Source: Acidihalobacter ferrooxydans
GTDB taxonomy: Bacteria > Pseudomonadota > Gammaproteobacteria > DSM-5130 > Acidihalobacteraceae
Assembly: GCF_001975725.1 (NCBI RefSeq)
Contig: NZ_CP019434.1
Location: forward strand, 2,595,524 to 2,659,523
DNA length: 64,000 bases
Direction of reading: 5' to 3'
The notes below the pieces were generated by a model. That model saw only the letters and a list, made by a program, of their open reading frames with translations. It searched no databases and had not been told where the DNA came from. Shown in pieces: positions 45,451 through 55,300 of the stretch; position 1 is the first letter of the stretch; each line of letters opens with the position of its first letter. The position numbers and the translations under genes were made by a program.

Positions 45451-47949
45451 TCAGGCCTCCACCATGACGGCCACCCGATTCTCTATGGCGGTGTAGAGTT
45501 CAACATCGACTTCCGGCGCCCGAATCGAAATCAGTAACGAATAAGGAGCACGTTGATCGTAGCGCTCCAGCTTCGGCCGCGTCTTCCACCATCCACTCAC
45601 CGGGTAGACCGCCAACACGCCCCGGCTGGCAAGATCGGCAGCGGGGCCTCTCCAAATATCAGAATGCACACTGCCCCGATGCCGGTTTTGCGTACCCAAC
45701 ACCCAATGTGAATCATTGCCAGTGTTGGTGCGAGTACCCTCTTCGGCATCCCTTGCAGCGAGGTTGATGCGATGGCGAAACTCTTCCTCGGACTCGAGCG
45801 GACGTTTCACATCGAAACGCAAACCGTGTGACTCGTAGCGATAACGGGATTTGACGCCGCGCGCAGAAGGGTTGGGCTCGATGAAATAGGACAGCGTAAC
45901 CCGCATCTCCACCTCGGTCTCACCCAGCGCTTCCAGTTCCTCCAGAGGCCAGGGCAAGCGGTGCAAGTTCATGTCACGCAGCTTTGGCTCTTTCCCCTGC
46001 TCCCGCATGAACGGCTGCAGACTGTCCTCGCAGATCAGGGTCAGCGAGTTCTCGACACTCCACAATGCCCGGGAAAGATCTGGCTGCCCAAAGCCACAGT
46101 GACGGACCAGGAACGCCACCTCACTCTTGCTGGGATTGGCGGGATGGGAAAGAAACTGCTGTTTCATGGCCGGCGTCCACTCTGCGGAATGAACCATCAG
46201 GCCACGGATCGTCTCTGGCCGCAGCTCTGGATAGGCAGCCATCAGCTGCGCCGCCATACGGGCGGCCAGTGCAGTGGCGGCGCTAGTGGCACGAGTGGTG
46301 GTAAACAGCCGCTCTCCGATATCCGAATTGGTGGTAAGAAGACTCAGGCTGTGCATCCATGCCGCACCCAGCGCATCCTTGCCAGCATTCCCTCCTTCGA
46401 AGACCACATCCGGCTTCAACGGCAGATGAGGCGCCCAGCTCTGGGAGGTCGTGCTGAAGGGACTCAGCCCACCGGCCGGTGCTATAGGCTGATAGTCATG
46501 GGCATCCGGCTCGGTGATGTGGATCAATTCGGTACTGGCACCCACCGTCAGCACATTCCACGCCTGGCCTGGATCATGAATGCCATCCGAGGTATTGCTG
46601 TGCGGATACTCCGTCCAGGCAGCAGGGTCATCGACATTGCCGGCCGAGACAACGAACAGTCTCGACGTCTCCCCCTGGCTCTCGTAGTCGACCGCCAATC
46701 GGTCGAGCGTGGCCGACCAGGCGGATGGCCTGCCACGGTCTCTGGCATCCCGTGCCGTGATTGCCATGCTGAACACCCGTTGACGTTCGGGCGCGGTGAT
46801 CTCTGGCCGACTCACCGCCTGAATGGTGAGATATCCGTGGTATTGAGGGTCTCCGGCATTGCCGTGATTGCGATTGAGCAGTTTCACCGACTCCAAACGG
46901 TGACCCAGCTCAACAGGCCCCGAGGCATCAAGAATGTGCGTCAGGTCACCCAAGAGCGCCAACCCCGCCATTTCGGTGCCGTGTCCCTCCTGGTCATCCG
47001 TTCCCCAGCCCGGCTCAACCGTATGGGTGTCCTCCGCCCGAATGGCCGGCGCGAGCAGCGGATGCGCGATATTGACGCCGGTATCCAACAGGCAGATGTG
47101 CGGCACCGCAGCACCTTCACCCGGCACAGTCATGCGCTGTAGCAGATCATCCACCCATTGCGGCTGCTCTTCCGGGGGCAACGAATCGAAGAAATCGGCA
47201 GTTTCCTTTGCGCGTCGTAGTTCGGCGATGCTATTCAAGGTCAGCACCGAACGCTGCATCTGCTCCAGGGTGCCGTACACGAGCACAACCGTGCGTTCTG
47301 GAAATTCGATCTGGCCTTTGGCCACACGGAAATCGAGCCCTTGCGCCAATTGCCTGAATTGCTCCACCACTCCCAACCGGTCACCACGCACCGGCAGCCA
47401 CACCTCCCACCAGAGGGCTTCGTCGGCTTCAGAGGGAAAAACTTCCGGGGCGTCTGTCCAGAGGGAGCGGATACTGGCGACCCGGATGCTGCGGATGGCA
47501 TCGATCAGCTTCTGGTGTTTTGGTTCGCCCTTGGCAGTATCCTTTTCCAGATAGGCCTTGATCTTGTTTTCAAGGATATGGAGTTTGCCTTCGGGTACGA
47601 ACACAGAAGCCAAGGTCTTGTGCTCTTCATGCCGCACATTCAGCAGTTCGATACCTGAGCGCTCCGCGGCCAGCGATTCGAAGGCCAGCTCGATGTCTGG
47701 AAAACTCTCAAACTCGATCTGCAGGCCGAAGCCGTCTTCCATGCCGCTTTCCTGCTGCAGCGCCCTTGCCTGCTCCAGCTCCGGCTTCAGACCTTCCACC
47801 TGCTGCAGGAGTGCGCCGCCATGTGCCTGTCGGTCCCTGTGCGGGACGATCTGCCCGCCTCCGCCACCTCCTGGTCGCCGGAATGGCTCCGGTGTGGCCG
47901 TGTCGCTGAGAATGAAGTGTCGTTTGGGCTGAGATCCTTCTTCTGCCAT
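45451..47949 (-). CDS. ietS: Subtilisin-like serine protease, IetS-like
   Basis: 832 residues. An N-terminal region of about 270 residues of unknown fold precedes the S8 domain. Catalytic residues: Asp289 (ICLLDTGVNIAHPLL), His323 (DQEGHGTEMAGLAL) and Ser556 (TTRATSAATALAARMAAQL), with the oxyanion Asn438 in VVSAGN. No signal peptide, so it acts in the cytoplasm. It overlaps the operon logic of its partner AAA ATPase (6 bp gap), the arrangement described for the two-gene anti-phage system IetAS. Assignment is by architecture and pairing rather than by direct comparison. Confidence 0.82.
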   Translation of the reverse strand: MAEEGSQPKRHFILSDTATPEPFRRPGGGGGGQIVPHRDRQAHGGALLQQVEGLKPELEQARALQQESGMEDGFGLQIEFESFPDIELAFESLAAERSGIELLNVRHEEHKTLASVFVPEGKLHILENKIKAYLEKDTAKGEPKHQKLIDAIRSIRVASIRSLWTDAPEVFPSEADEALWWEVWLPVRGDRLGVVEQFRQLAQGLDFRVAKGQIEFPERTVVLVYGTLEQMQRSVLTLNSIAELRRAKETADFFDSLPPEEQPQWVDDLLQRMTVPGEGAAVPHICLLDTGVNIAHPLLAPAIRAEDTHTVEPGWGTDDQEGHGTEMAGLALLGDLTHILDASGPVELGHRLESVKLLNRNHGNAGDPQYHGYLTIQAVSRPEITAPERQRVFSMAITARDARDRGRPSAWSATLDRLAVDYESQGETSRLFVVSAGNVDDPAAWTEYPHSNTSDGIHDPGQAWNVLTVGASTELIHITEPDAHDYQPIAPAGGLSPFSTTSQSWAPHLPLKPDVVFEGGNAGKDALGAAWMHSLSLLTTNSDIGERLFTTTRATSAATALAARMAAQLMAAYPELRPETIRGLMVHSAEWTPAMKQQFLSHPANPSKSEVAFLVRHCGFGQPDLSRALWSVENSLTLICEDSLQPFMREQGKEPKLRDMNLHRLPWPLEELEALGETEVEMRVTLSYFIEPNPSARGVKSRYRYESHGLRFDVKRPLESEEEFRHRINLAARDAEEGTRTNTGNDSHWVLGTQNRHRGSVHSDIWRGPAADLASRGVLAVYPVSGWWKTRPKLERYDQRAPYSLLISIRAPEVDVELYTAIENRVAVMVEA

Positions 47950-47955
47950 GAGTGA

Positions 47956-48966
47956 TCAGGCTCTGCTGGCTCGTTTATCGAAATGCGCCTTGGCGTAGGC
48001 GCGTTCTTCTATGGCACGCCGAATATCGGATTCGCCGAGAGACTCCTTTTGATCGATGACCGCCTCTTTCAGGGCCTCGTCACAGGCACGGACGATCTCG
48101 GCATAACTCAGCCCGTTCGCTTCCGCGGCCAGCCGCTTCCAGGAAACCCCTTTGCGCGCCTTGCGACCCAGGCGGGCCTTCAGCAAAGCGGCAATCTGCG
48201 TCTCATCGGGCAGACCATAGTGCAGGATGTCATCGAAGCGGCGGAACAGTGCCTGGTCGAGTATCTCGGGGTGATTGGTGGCCGCCACGATCAGGCTGTG
48301 CGACTCGTCCTGCTCGATCATCTGCAGAAAGCTGTTGAGAATGCGTCGCACCTCGCCCACGTCGTTGGCCAACCCGCGCTGCGAACCAATGGCGTCGAAC
48401 TCGTCGAAAAAATAAACCCCGCGCGTGCGATCGGTGGCATCGAACACCTGACGCAGCTTGGCGGCGGTCTCGCCCATGTATTTGGTAATCAGACCATCCA
48501 GGCGCACCTGGAACAGCGGCAGGCCCAGCTCACCGGCCAGCACCGCTGCGGTCAGGGTCTTGCCGGTTCCCGGCGGCCCGACCAGCAGTAACTTGCGCCG
48601 GGGTGAAAGTCCGTGGGAGAGCAAGCGCCCGGCCTGGCGTTGTTCCCGGATCACCCGCTTGAGCTGATATTCAAGATGCTCATCCAACACCATCTCGCCC
48701 AACCGGTTCTTGGGAAAAGAGACCGCCAGCAGCTCGGCCAGCTCTCCCCGTGGCCGACCGATGGGCACGGCCTTTTCCGCACCCTTGGGCGGCAGCCCGC
48801 GCCGAGCCTTGGCTTGGTCCACCAGCGCCCGCAGTTCCTCGGCCAGCTTGCCATGGCCGATTTTTGCCTCGTGGGCGGCCAGTTGCATGGCGATGGAGTA
48901 AAACCGCTCGTCATCCCCTTCCGCGTGGGATTTCAACAAAGCAATCAATTGGTTAGCGCTGGCCAT
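47956..48966 (-). CDS. ietA: AAA+ ATPase, IetA-like
   Basis: 336 residues. Walker A GPPGTGKT at 130-137, pore-loop candidate LDGLITKYMGETAAKLRQ, Walker B VYFFDEFDAIG at about 184-194, sensor AATNHPE and arginine finger region LFRRFDD. The N-terminal 60 residues are helical and may bind the substrate or partner. Paired with the subtilase gene 6 bp downstream; a plausible mechanism is ATP-driven sensing or unfolding that licenses the protease during infection. 21 bp after the methyltransferase gene. Confidence 0.85.
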   Translation of the reverse strand: MASANQLIALLKSHAEGDDERFYSIAMQLAAHEAKIGHGKLAEELRALVDQAKARRGLPPKGAEKAVPIGRPRGELAELLAVSFPKNRLGEMVLDEHLEYQLKRVIREQRQAGRLLSHGLSPRRKLLLVGPPGTGKTLTAAVLAGELGLPLFQVRLDGLITKYMGETAAKLRQVFDATDRTRGVYFFDEFDAIGSQRGLANDVGEVRRILNSFLQMIEQDESHSLIVAATNHPEILDQALFRRFDDILHYGLPDETQIAALLKARLGRKARKGVSWKRLAAEANGLSYAEIVRACDEALKEAVIDQKESLGESDIRRAIEERAYAKAHFDKRASRA

Positions 48967-48987
48967 GGCGGTCCCCTCCGACGCCCA

Positions 48988-51810
48988 TCATACCCGAAAC
49001 ACCTTCATCACCTCATCTCCCAGGTGGTTGATCACCTTCACGGCGATGCGGCCGGAGGTGGGTTTGGGAAAGGGACGTGAGGTATCGCTGTTGAGGCTGG
49101 CCCAGGCGTCTTCGTCGATTTCGGCCTTGAGGCTGGTCTTTAGGGCCTTGTAGGGGTCGCCGGCGCCGAGGAAGTAGGCGTGGCGGACGAAGAAGGATTC
49201 TTCGTTGTAATCGGTGTCGATGAACCAGCAGGCGATGCCCTCGGGGCCGTCGGAGCGCACTTCGCCAGTCTGGGGGTGGAACACGTCGACGCCGTTGATC
49301 TTGACCTGAATCCTGCCAACGCCAGTTTCGAGGATGTCGATGTCCGGCTCGCCGAAGATGACGAACAGGTTTCCCTTGCCGGTGTTCTTGAGGTCGGTGG
49401 CCATGTGCAGGTCGGCGTTCATGCGCGCCTGGAGGATGGGTAAGCGACCGAGCTTGTTGAGCCCGCCGCACTGGGCATCAAAACTGAAGGCGCAGGCAAT
49501 GAGCACGTCGAAGCCGGCATCGGCGGCCTCGCGGGCGGCCTCGACCAGATCGGGGCGGGAGACGGTGCCGAACTCGGGGCCGATGAAGATGGCGGCGCGG
49601 ACTTCCTTGCCGGATTCGTCTTCATACTTGCCCTCGGCGCAGATGAAGTCGCCGGGCCAGGGCACCAGGGAGACGAAGTCGATCTTGTCTTCCTTGTGGG
49701 CCTGCTGCACGCCGGCGGTGCGCAGGTTGTCGAGGATCATCTCGACGAAGCCCACCTCTTCACCATAGGCGCCGCGCCCTTCGCAGCTCTGCTCCATCAG
49801 CTCATCGTTTTCATCCACCGCGAGCACTCGATGGGGCGAGAGGCTCTCCACGGTGAAGGGGCCGGCCACGCGCACCTTGGACTTGTCATCAAAAGGCTTG
49901 TCGTAGAGGTATTCGAAATCGGCCTTGGCGGCGATAGAGGCGTCAATGGCCTTCTGGCGCTCGATTCTCTCGCGCCAGAAGGCAGTGATGAGTGGATGAG
50001 TGGCTGGTGGCCAGTCTTCCGGCGGTTCCCGGGGGACTTCCCATTCCTGGATGACGTTGGGCAGTTCCACGTCGTGGTTCTTGTCTTTCCTGCCATCCAC
50101 TAACCACTGTTCACCCACCACTTTTGTGAGTTCTTCGCGCAGGGGCTTGAGCTGTTCCTCGAAGCGCTCCCAGATGACGTCGATCTCGGCGTTGTTGGCG
50201 ATGGATTTCAGCGTGATGTGGGGCACGCGTTGATAGACGAAGCCGTGGCGGATGTCGCCGTGGGTGGGGCGGCTGGAGGGCGCGCTGCGGGTGACCTCCG
50301 CCTCTTTCTGCTGCCCCTCGGGGCTGTCGGCCAGCAGATAGTAGGGATAGCGGGCGCCCATGATGCGGGCGCGTGCCAGGGCCAGGGCGACGCGGGAGGT
50401 GTCGATGGTGATCCAGCGCCGGCCCCACTGCTCGGCCACATAGGCGGTGGTGCCTGAGCCACAGGTGGGGTCCAGGACCAGGTCGCCGGGGTCGGTCGCC
50501 ATCATTAAACAGCGCTCAACTATTTTCTCATTTGTTTGAACTACATAAATAAGCCCAGCACTCCCCATGACATCAGCCCATATATTTGCAATCGGGCTTA
50601 CTGGGAAATCATCCAAATATTTCTTAAAACGAATCTTACTTGCTGTTGCCAGCACCCTTTCTGCCTTGCATAGGCGATACATACCCTCTTCTCTAGTGCT
50701 CCAATGCCTTGTCATAGCAGGTTTGAATGCTTTTCCGAAAACAGTCATCGGAAAATGAAACGCTTCTGCATAACCATTGGACTCAATCGACACAGACTGA
50801 TATCTGCCGTTGTAGTCTTCTAATCGATATTGGTCTGCTGTCCCCGTATCCGACTTCGCTATAAACAATTGCCTGTATTTCAATATTTCTTTTTTTCTTG
50901 CATACCATGCAATATAGTCAGAGATGCAACCAAGTGAGTTCAGCCTAGCTTCCGGACTGCTTACTGCGCCCGTCTTGCGTATTGTTATTAGACTTACAAA
51001 ATTTTCCTCTCCAAACACTTCATCCATCAACGCCCGCACCCGGTGCACGTTCTCATCCCCGATCTGCACAAAGATGGACCCCGAGTCTGTGAGCAAGTCG
51101 CGGCAGACGGTGAGGCGGTCGCGCAGGTAAGTGAGATACGAATGGATGCCGTCGCGCCAGGTGTCGCGGAAGGCCTTGACCTGCTCCGGCTCGCGGGTGA
51201 TGTGCTCGGCCTTTCCGTCCTTGACGTCGCGGCTGGTGGTGGACCACTGGAAGTTGGAGTTGAACTTGATGCCGTAGGGCGGGTCGAGGTAGATGCACTG
51301 CACCTTGCCGCGCAGCCCCTCGCGCTCGGCGAGTGAGGCCATCACCTGCAGGGAGTCGCCCAGGATCAGGCGGTTGGTCCAGTGGGCGTCGTGCTGGTAG
51401 AACTCGGTTTTGGCGGCTTCGTTTTCGATGCCGTTGAAGTCGGCGAACAGGTCGGCCTGCGGGTCGGCGGCCTGTTCGCTGGCCTCGCTGCGGCGCATCA
51501 GGTCGTCGATGAGCGCCTTGGGGTGGACCTTCTCCTGGATGTAGAGCGGCGGGGCGTGCACCACCAGGTCGGACCAGTCCTGCTCGTCCTTGCCGCGCCA
51601 GACCAGTTGCGGGTCCAGGTCGCGGTTGCGGTTGGCCTTCTCGGCCTCCAGGCCGTTGTTGCCGCGCGGGTAGCGCACCTCCTTGGGCTTCTCCACCTCC
51701 TCCGGCACCACCGATTGGTACTCGGCGGTGGGGATGTTCTTGCGCGTGGCCTCGTCGTGGGTGAGCGCCTCGACCTGTTTGGGTGTCTGCCTTTTTGTTT
51801 TCCTGGCCAT
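48988..51810 (-). CDS. mod: Type III restriction-modification DNA methyltransferase (Mod)
   Basis: 940 residues from the ATG at 51810 (MARKTKRQTPKQ); the frame extends to 52233 only because it overlaps the toxin gene. Beta-class N6-adenine methyltransferase order: catalytic DPPY at 176-179 (CIYLDPPYGIKFNSNF) precedes the AdoMet motif LDPTCGSGTTAYVAEQW near 443. The intervening segment, expected to hold the target-recognition domain, is strikingly AT-rich (50500-51010). A long C-terminal region follows that is larger than in EcoP-type Mod proteins. It modifies host DNA and guides the Res subunit encoded upstream. Confidence 0.92.
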   Translation of the reverse strand: MARKTKRQTPKQVEALTHDEATRKNIPTAEYQSVVPEEVEKPKEVRYPRGNNGLEAEKANRNRDLDPQLVWRGKDEQDWSDLVVHAPPLYIQEKVHPKALIDDLMRRSEASEQAADPQADLFADFNGIENEAAKTEFYQHDAHWTNRLILGDSLQVMASLAEREGLRGKVQCIYLDPPYGIKFNSNFQWSTTSRDVKDGKAEHITREPEQVKAFRDTWRDGIHSYLTYLRDRLTVCRDLLTDSGSIFVQIGDENVHRVRALMDEVFGEENFVSLITIRKTGAVSSPEARLNSLGCISDYIAWYARKKEILKYRQLFIAKSDTGTADQYRLEDYNGRYQSVSIESNGYAEAFHFPMTVFGKAFKPAMTRHWSTREEGMYRLCKAERVLATASKIRFKKYLDDFPVSPIANIWADVMGSAGLIYVVQTNEKIVERCLMMATDPGDLVLDPTCGSGTTAYVAEQWGRRWITIDTSRVALALARARIMGARYPYYLLADSPEGQQKEAEVTRSAPSSRPTHGDIRHGFVYQRVPHITLKSIANNAEIDVIWERFEEQLKPLREELTKVVGEQWLVDGRKDKNHDVELPNVIQEWEVPREPPEDWPPATHPLITAFWRERIERQKAIDASIAAKADFEYLYDKPFDDKSKVRVAGPFTVESLSPHRVLAVDENDELMEQSCEGRGAYGEEVGFVEMILDNLRTAGVQQAHKEDKIDFVSLVPWPGDFICAEGKYEDESGKEVRAAIFIGPEFGTVSRPDLVEAAREAADAGFDVLIACAFSFDAQCGGLNKLGRLPILQARMNADLHMATDLKNTGKGNLFVIFGEPDIDILETGVGRIQVKINGVDVFHPQTGEVRSDGPEGIACWFIDTDYNEESFFVRHAYFLGAGDPYKALKTSLKAEIDEDAWASLNSDTSRPFPKPTSGRIAVKVINHLGDEVMKVFRV

Positions 51811-51821
51811 GTTGCGTTCCT

Positions 51822-52133
51822 TCAGGATGCGGGTTCGTCTGTCAGGCGGCTGCGAATCAGCTCCGGATGACGGCGGCTGTCGAGGACCGCGTATATCCGG
51901 ATCTCGTTTCCTTCGATCCGGTAGTACACCGACCATGGGAAACGTTTGGACAGCAGCCGATGGTAGCGATCGAAACAGATCGCATGGACACCGGCGCTGA
52001 TGCGCAGCGATTCGATATCCGCGTACAGGGCATCGAGAAAATAACGGCCGATGCCTTCGGCCTGTTGTTCGTAGAAGCGGTAACCGGCCAGCAGATCCCG
52101 GCGCGCGGCCGCGAGGATACGAATCCGCTTCAC
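51822..52133 (-). CDS. ParE/RelE-type toxin
   Basis: 103 residues with the RelE/ParE core: IRILAAARRDLLAGYRFYEQQAEGIGRYFLDALYADIESLR, then FPWSVYYRIEGNEIRIYAVLDSRRHPELI. It overlaps its antitoxin by four bases and ends 11 bp before mod. Target (gyrase or ribosome) cannot be inferred. Confidence 0.87.
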   Translation of the reverse strand: MKRIRILAAARRDLLAGYRFYEQQAEGIGRYFLDALYADIESLRISAGVHAICFDRYHRLLSKRFPWSVYYRIEGNEIRIYAVLDSRRHPELIRSRLTDEPAS

Positions 52134-52348
52134 TCAATTTCCTTTTCGATCTTCTGCCGGGCTGTTTCCCAATCCTCGAATGTCTCCTCGCCGCGCGCGG
52201 CGGCCGCCTCCCTGTCCGCAAGCAGCTTGCCATGCCAATCCGGCGGCGGGATCTGGTCAGGATGCTGCGTCAAATCGTTCCAGAGGGCCTCCATGATCTG
52301 GAGTTTTTCCTCGATGGTCATTTCGTCCAATGGCAGTGATATGTTCAT
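52130..52348 (-). CDS. Addiction-module antitoxin (TIGR02574-type)
   Basis: 72 residues, acidic, with the family pattern LPLDEMTIEEKLQIMEALWNDLTQHPDQIPPPDWHGKLLADREAAAARGEETFEDWE. It lies 28 bp after the restriction gene and overlaps the toxin. Its position inside the operon would punish loss of the RM genes. Confidence 0.88.
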   Translation of the reverse strand: MNISLPLDEMTIEEKLQIMEALWNDLTQHPDQIPPPDWHGKLLADREAAAARGEETFEDWETARQKIEKEIE

Positions 52349-52376
52349 GCCGTCATCTCCTGACCCGCTGTCACAT

Positions 52377-55300
52377 TCAGGCCAATACAGTTACGTTTTG
52401 CCCGATCATCCTATCGAATTCCTGCGCCACCCTGTTTGAGAAATCTTCCTGCATTTCATACACATCGCCAAACTCGGCGAAGGCCCAACGACCGTAGTGG
52501 CCGTGATTATTGACGCCGGGCACCCAGTAGTTGTCCATGGTGGATTTTTTCTCCTTGGCGTCCTCGCCACGGTAGCCCTTGATCTCGACGATGAGGTTGA
52601 GCGGATCGTCCCTGCCGTGGCCGTCGTCGATTATCACGATGAAATCAGGGATGTAGGTGCGGGTCTCGGAGCCGTAGCGATAAGGCACTTCCAGCCCCAG
52701 CCCGTGGTTCTTCACATAGGCCAGCACTTTCGGGTGACTCTCGGCCACGCGGCAGAATTCGCCCTCCCAGTCAGAGTCGAGGATCGCCCAGTTGATGTGG
52801 CACTTCTCGGGATGGGTCTCCCAGCGGCTGTCCTTAGCGGTGGTGAAGTTCACATGGGTGGTGGAGCCTACCGGGTTGTATGGGTCGAACACGGCATTGA
52901 TCGGCCGATTCTTGTCTCGTTCGGCGCGATTGATGCCATCGAAGATGCGCTGGCAGACCATGTCGGCCAGCTCCTGGTACATGAGCTGGGCCGGATAAGT
53001 GCCGCCCTTGCAGTCCAGGCACTCGTCCAGCCACTTTCGGGTGATGCCCTTGAGCTGGCCGAACAGGTGCAGGGGCGGCTCAGCGCCGGGGCCGCGCAAT
53101 TTGCTGTAGAGCAGGCGCTGGGTGAGATGGAACAGCAACGAGGAACGGCGCAGGTCTCCGGTGTGAACCAGGGTCAGGTCCACCCCTTCGCCGATGATGC
53201 CCTGATTCTTGGTGATGGACGGGCCGACCAGATCGGGGGTGAGTTCCAGCACCGAATCCTCATTGAACTCGGCGGTGAGGCGTTCCTCCGGCAGCTCTAC
53301 CCGGTAACCGGCGACGCGGGGAAAACGGATCTCCAGATGGTCGCGCTCGGGGCGCACGGCCTTGACGTGCACCGTCTCGCGTGGCGGCTGCGGGGGTGAA
53401 ACCACCGGCTTGGCGGTGAAGTCGAAGGGAATACCGAGTACGTCGGCGTATTCGACGTTGAACAGCCCTTCGTCGTTGAGGTCGTAGGACTGGCGGCGCA
53501 GGGCGCGACCGATCACCTGTTCGCAGAGCAATTGGGTGCCGAAAGCGCGGATACCTAGCACATGGGTGACGGTGTTGGCGTCCCAGCCCTCGGTGAGCAT
53601 CGAGACCGAGACCACGCAGCGCACGGACTCGCCCAAGGCGCCGGGCCTGCCGACGGTGTTCATCACCTCGCGCAGCAGGGTGGCGTCGTCGATGTCCTTG
53701 CCGGCGTGGATCTGGTTGGCCAGCGCCCCGCCCCGCTCCAGGGCCTCGCGCTTGAAGCGCTCGATTTCATCAAACGCCATCGCGCGGAAGTTCGCATCCA
53801 GCGCCTCGCCGGATTCGAGTTGTTCGCTGTCGATCAGTAGTGTGCGCGGCCGGGGCAAGGGGTTGCCGTGTTCGTCGAAATTGCGGAACAGCTCGAGGCG
53901 GCCGTTTTCCAGCGTGGTAGAGCCGTCCTCGTTCTCGCGGTGGAAGCCTGAGATGTAGTCGTAGACCAGCTTGGAGGTGGCGGTATTGTTGCAGACCACG
54001 ATGAAGCAGGGTGGAATGCGAAGGCCAGCCCTGTCCCACAACTCGAAGGTCTTTTTGTAGTGGCCGTAGAGGGCCTCGAGGGCGGTCTTGAGCGGCGCGG
54101 GCAGCGCCAGTGGATCGAGCGCCTTGGCCTTGCCCCGGCCTTTCTTCGGCATGTCCTTGCGGATGTGTTCCCAGAGGTTGCGGAACATGGGCATTTCGTT
54201 ACCGGGGATGTTGTCGGCCACCGGTACGCGAGGAAGCTTGACGATGCCGCATTCGATGGCGTCCATCAGCGAGAAGTCGCTCATGGTCCAGGGGAACAGT
54301 GTGCCTTCGACGTAGCCCGAGCCGCTGAGAAAGAAAGGCGTGGCGGAAAGGTCGATCACCCGCGCCACGCCCAGCTTGCGGTTGACGGCCTCCAGCCCGG
54401 AAATCCACAGCCGGGCGGCCTCCCGGTTCTTTTCGGCCTCCTTCTTGTCGTCGCCGGTCTTTTTCTCCTCGTCCGGGTCGCCAGGCTTTTCGCGGTAACA
54501 ATGGTGCGCTTCGTCGTTGATGGCCAGAATGTGTTTCATACCCATCAACTCGGGCATCACCCGTTGCAACAGCTGGCCTTCGGTTTCCGTGGTCTCCAGA
54601 GGCTCGCCATGGCCTTGCAACAGAGCGCGCCCGCCGGCGGAAAGTTCCATGCGTTCGCGCCGCTTGAAGGCGTGATAGTTGGTGATGACGATCCGGGCGC
54701 GTTCCAGGTCCACCAGCATGTCGGTCGGCACCAGCTCGCGGCTGGCGTAGTAGCTATCCGGGTCGTTGGGCTGAAGTACGCGCAGGCGGTCGCGGATGGT
54801 CAGCCCCGGCGCCACTACCAGAAACCCGCGGGTGAAGCGTTTACTTTGCGGATGGCGTACGGCGTTGATGGTCTGCCAGGCGATGAGCATGGCCATGACG
54901 GTGGTCTTGCCCGCGCCAGTGGCCATTTTGAGCGCCAGGCGCATCAGCCCGGGATTGGCTTCGATACTGGCGTTGGCCAGGTGCTCCAGATAACTCTGGC
55001 CCGCCCTGCCAAGCTGTGGCGCGACCTCGGTCAGCCAGATGGCGGTTTCAACCGCTTCGACCTGACAGAAGAAGGGCCGGATGTTACTGAAATCATGGTG
55101 ACGCCAGTGTTGGAGCAGACGGGCGCTTTCCGGCGTGATCCGCCATTGGGAGGGAGGCAGCTTGCGCCAGCGATCCACTTCCTGGCGCACGCCATTGATG
55201 ATTGCGGGAAGGTATTGCTGCTCGGTGCTGGACAGCCCCTGACCATCATCCAGAGAGAGCGATTCTTGCGCTGCGGATTGCCTGCGTTTCCTGGGTTTCG

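Noticed and set aside
45961-47142. 393-codon plus-strand open frame opposite the subtilase gene
   Set aside because: Antisense to a gene with visible catalytic residues; composition (His, Arg, Gln rich) is typical of a shadow frame.
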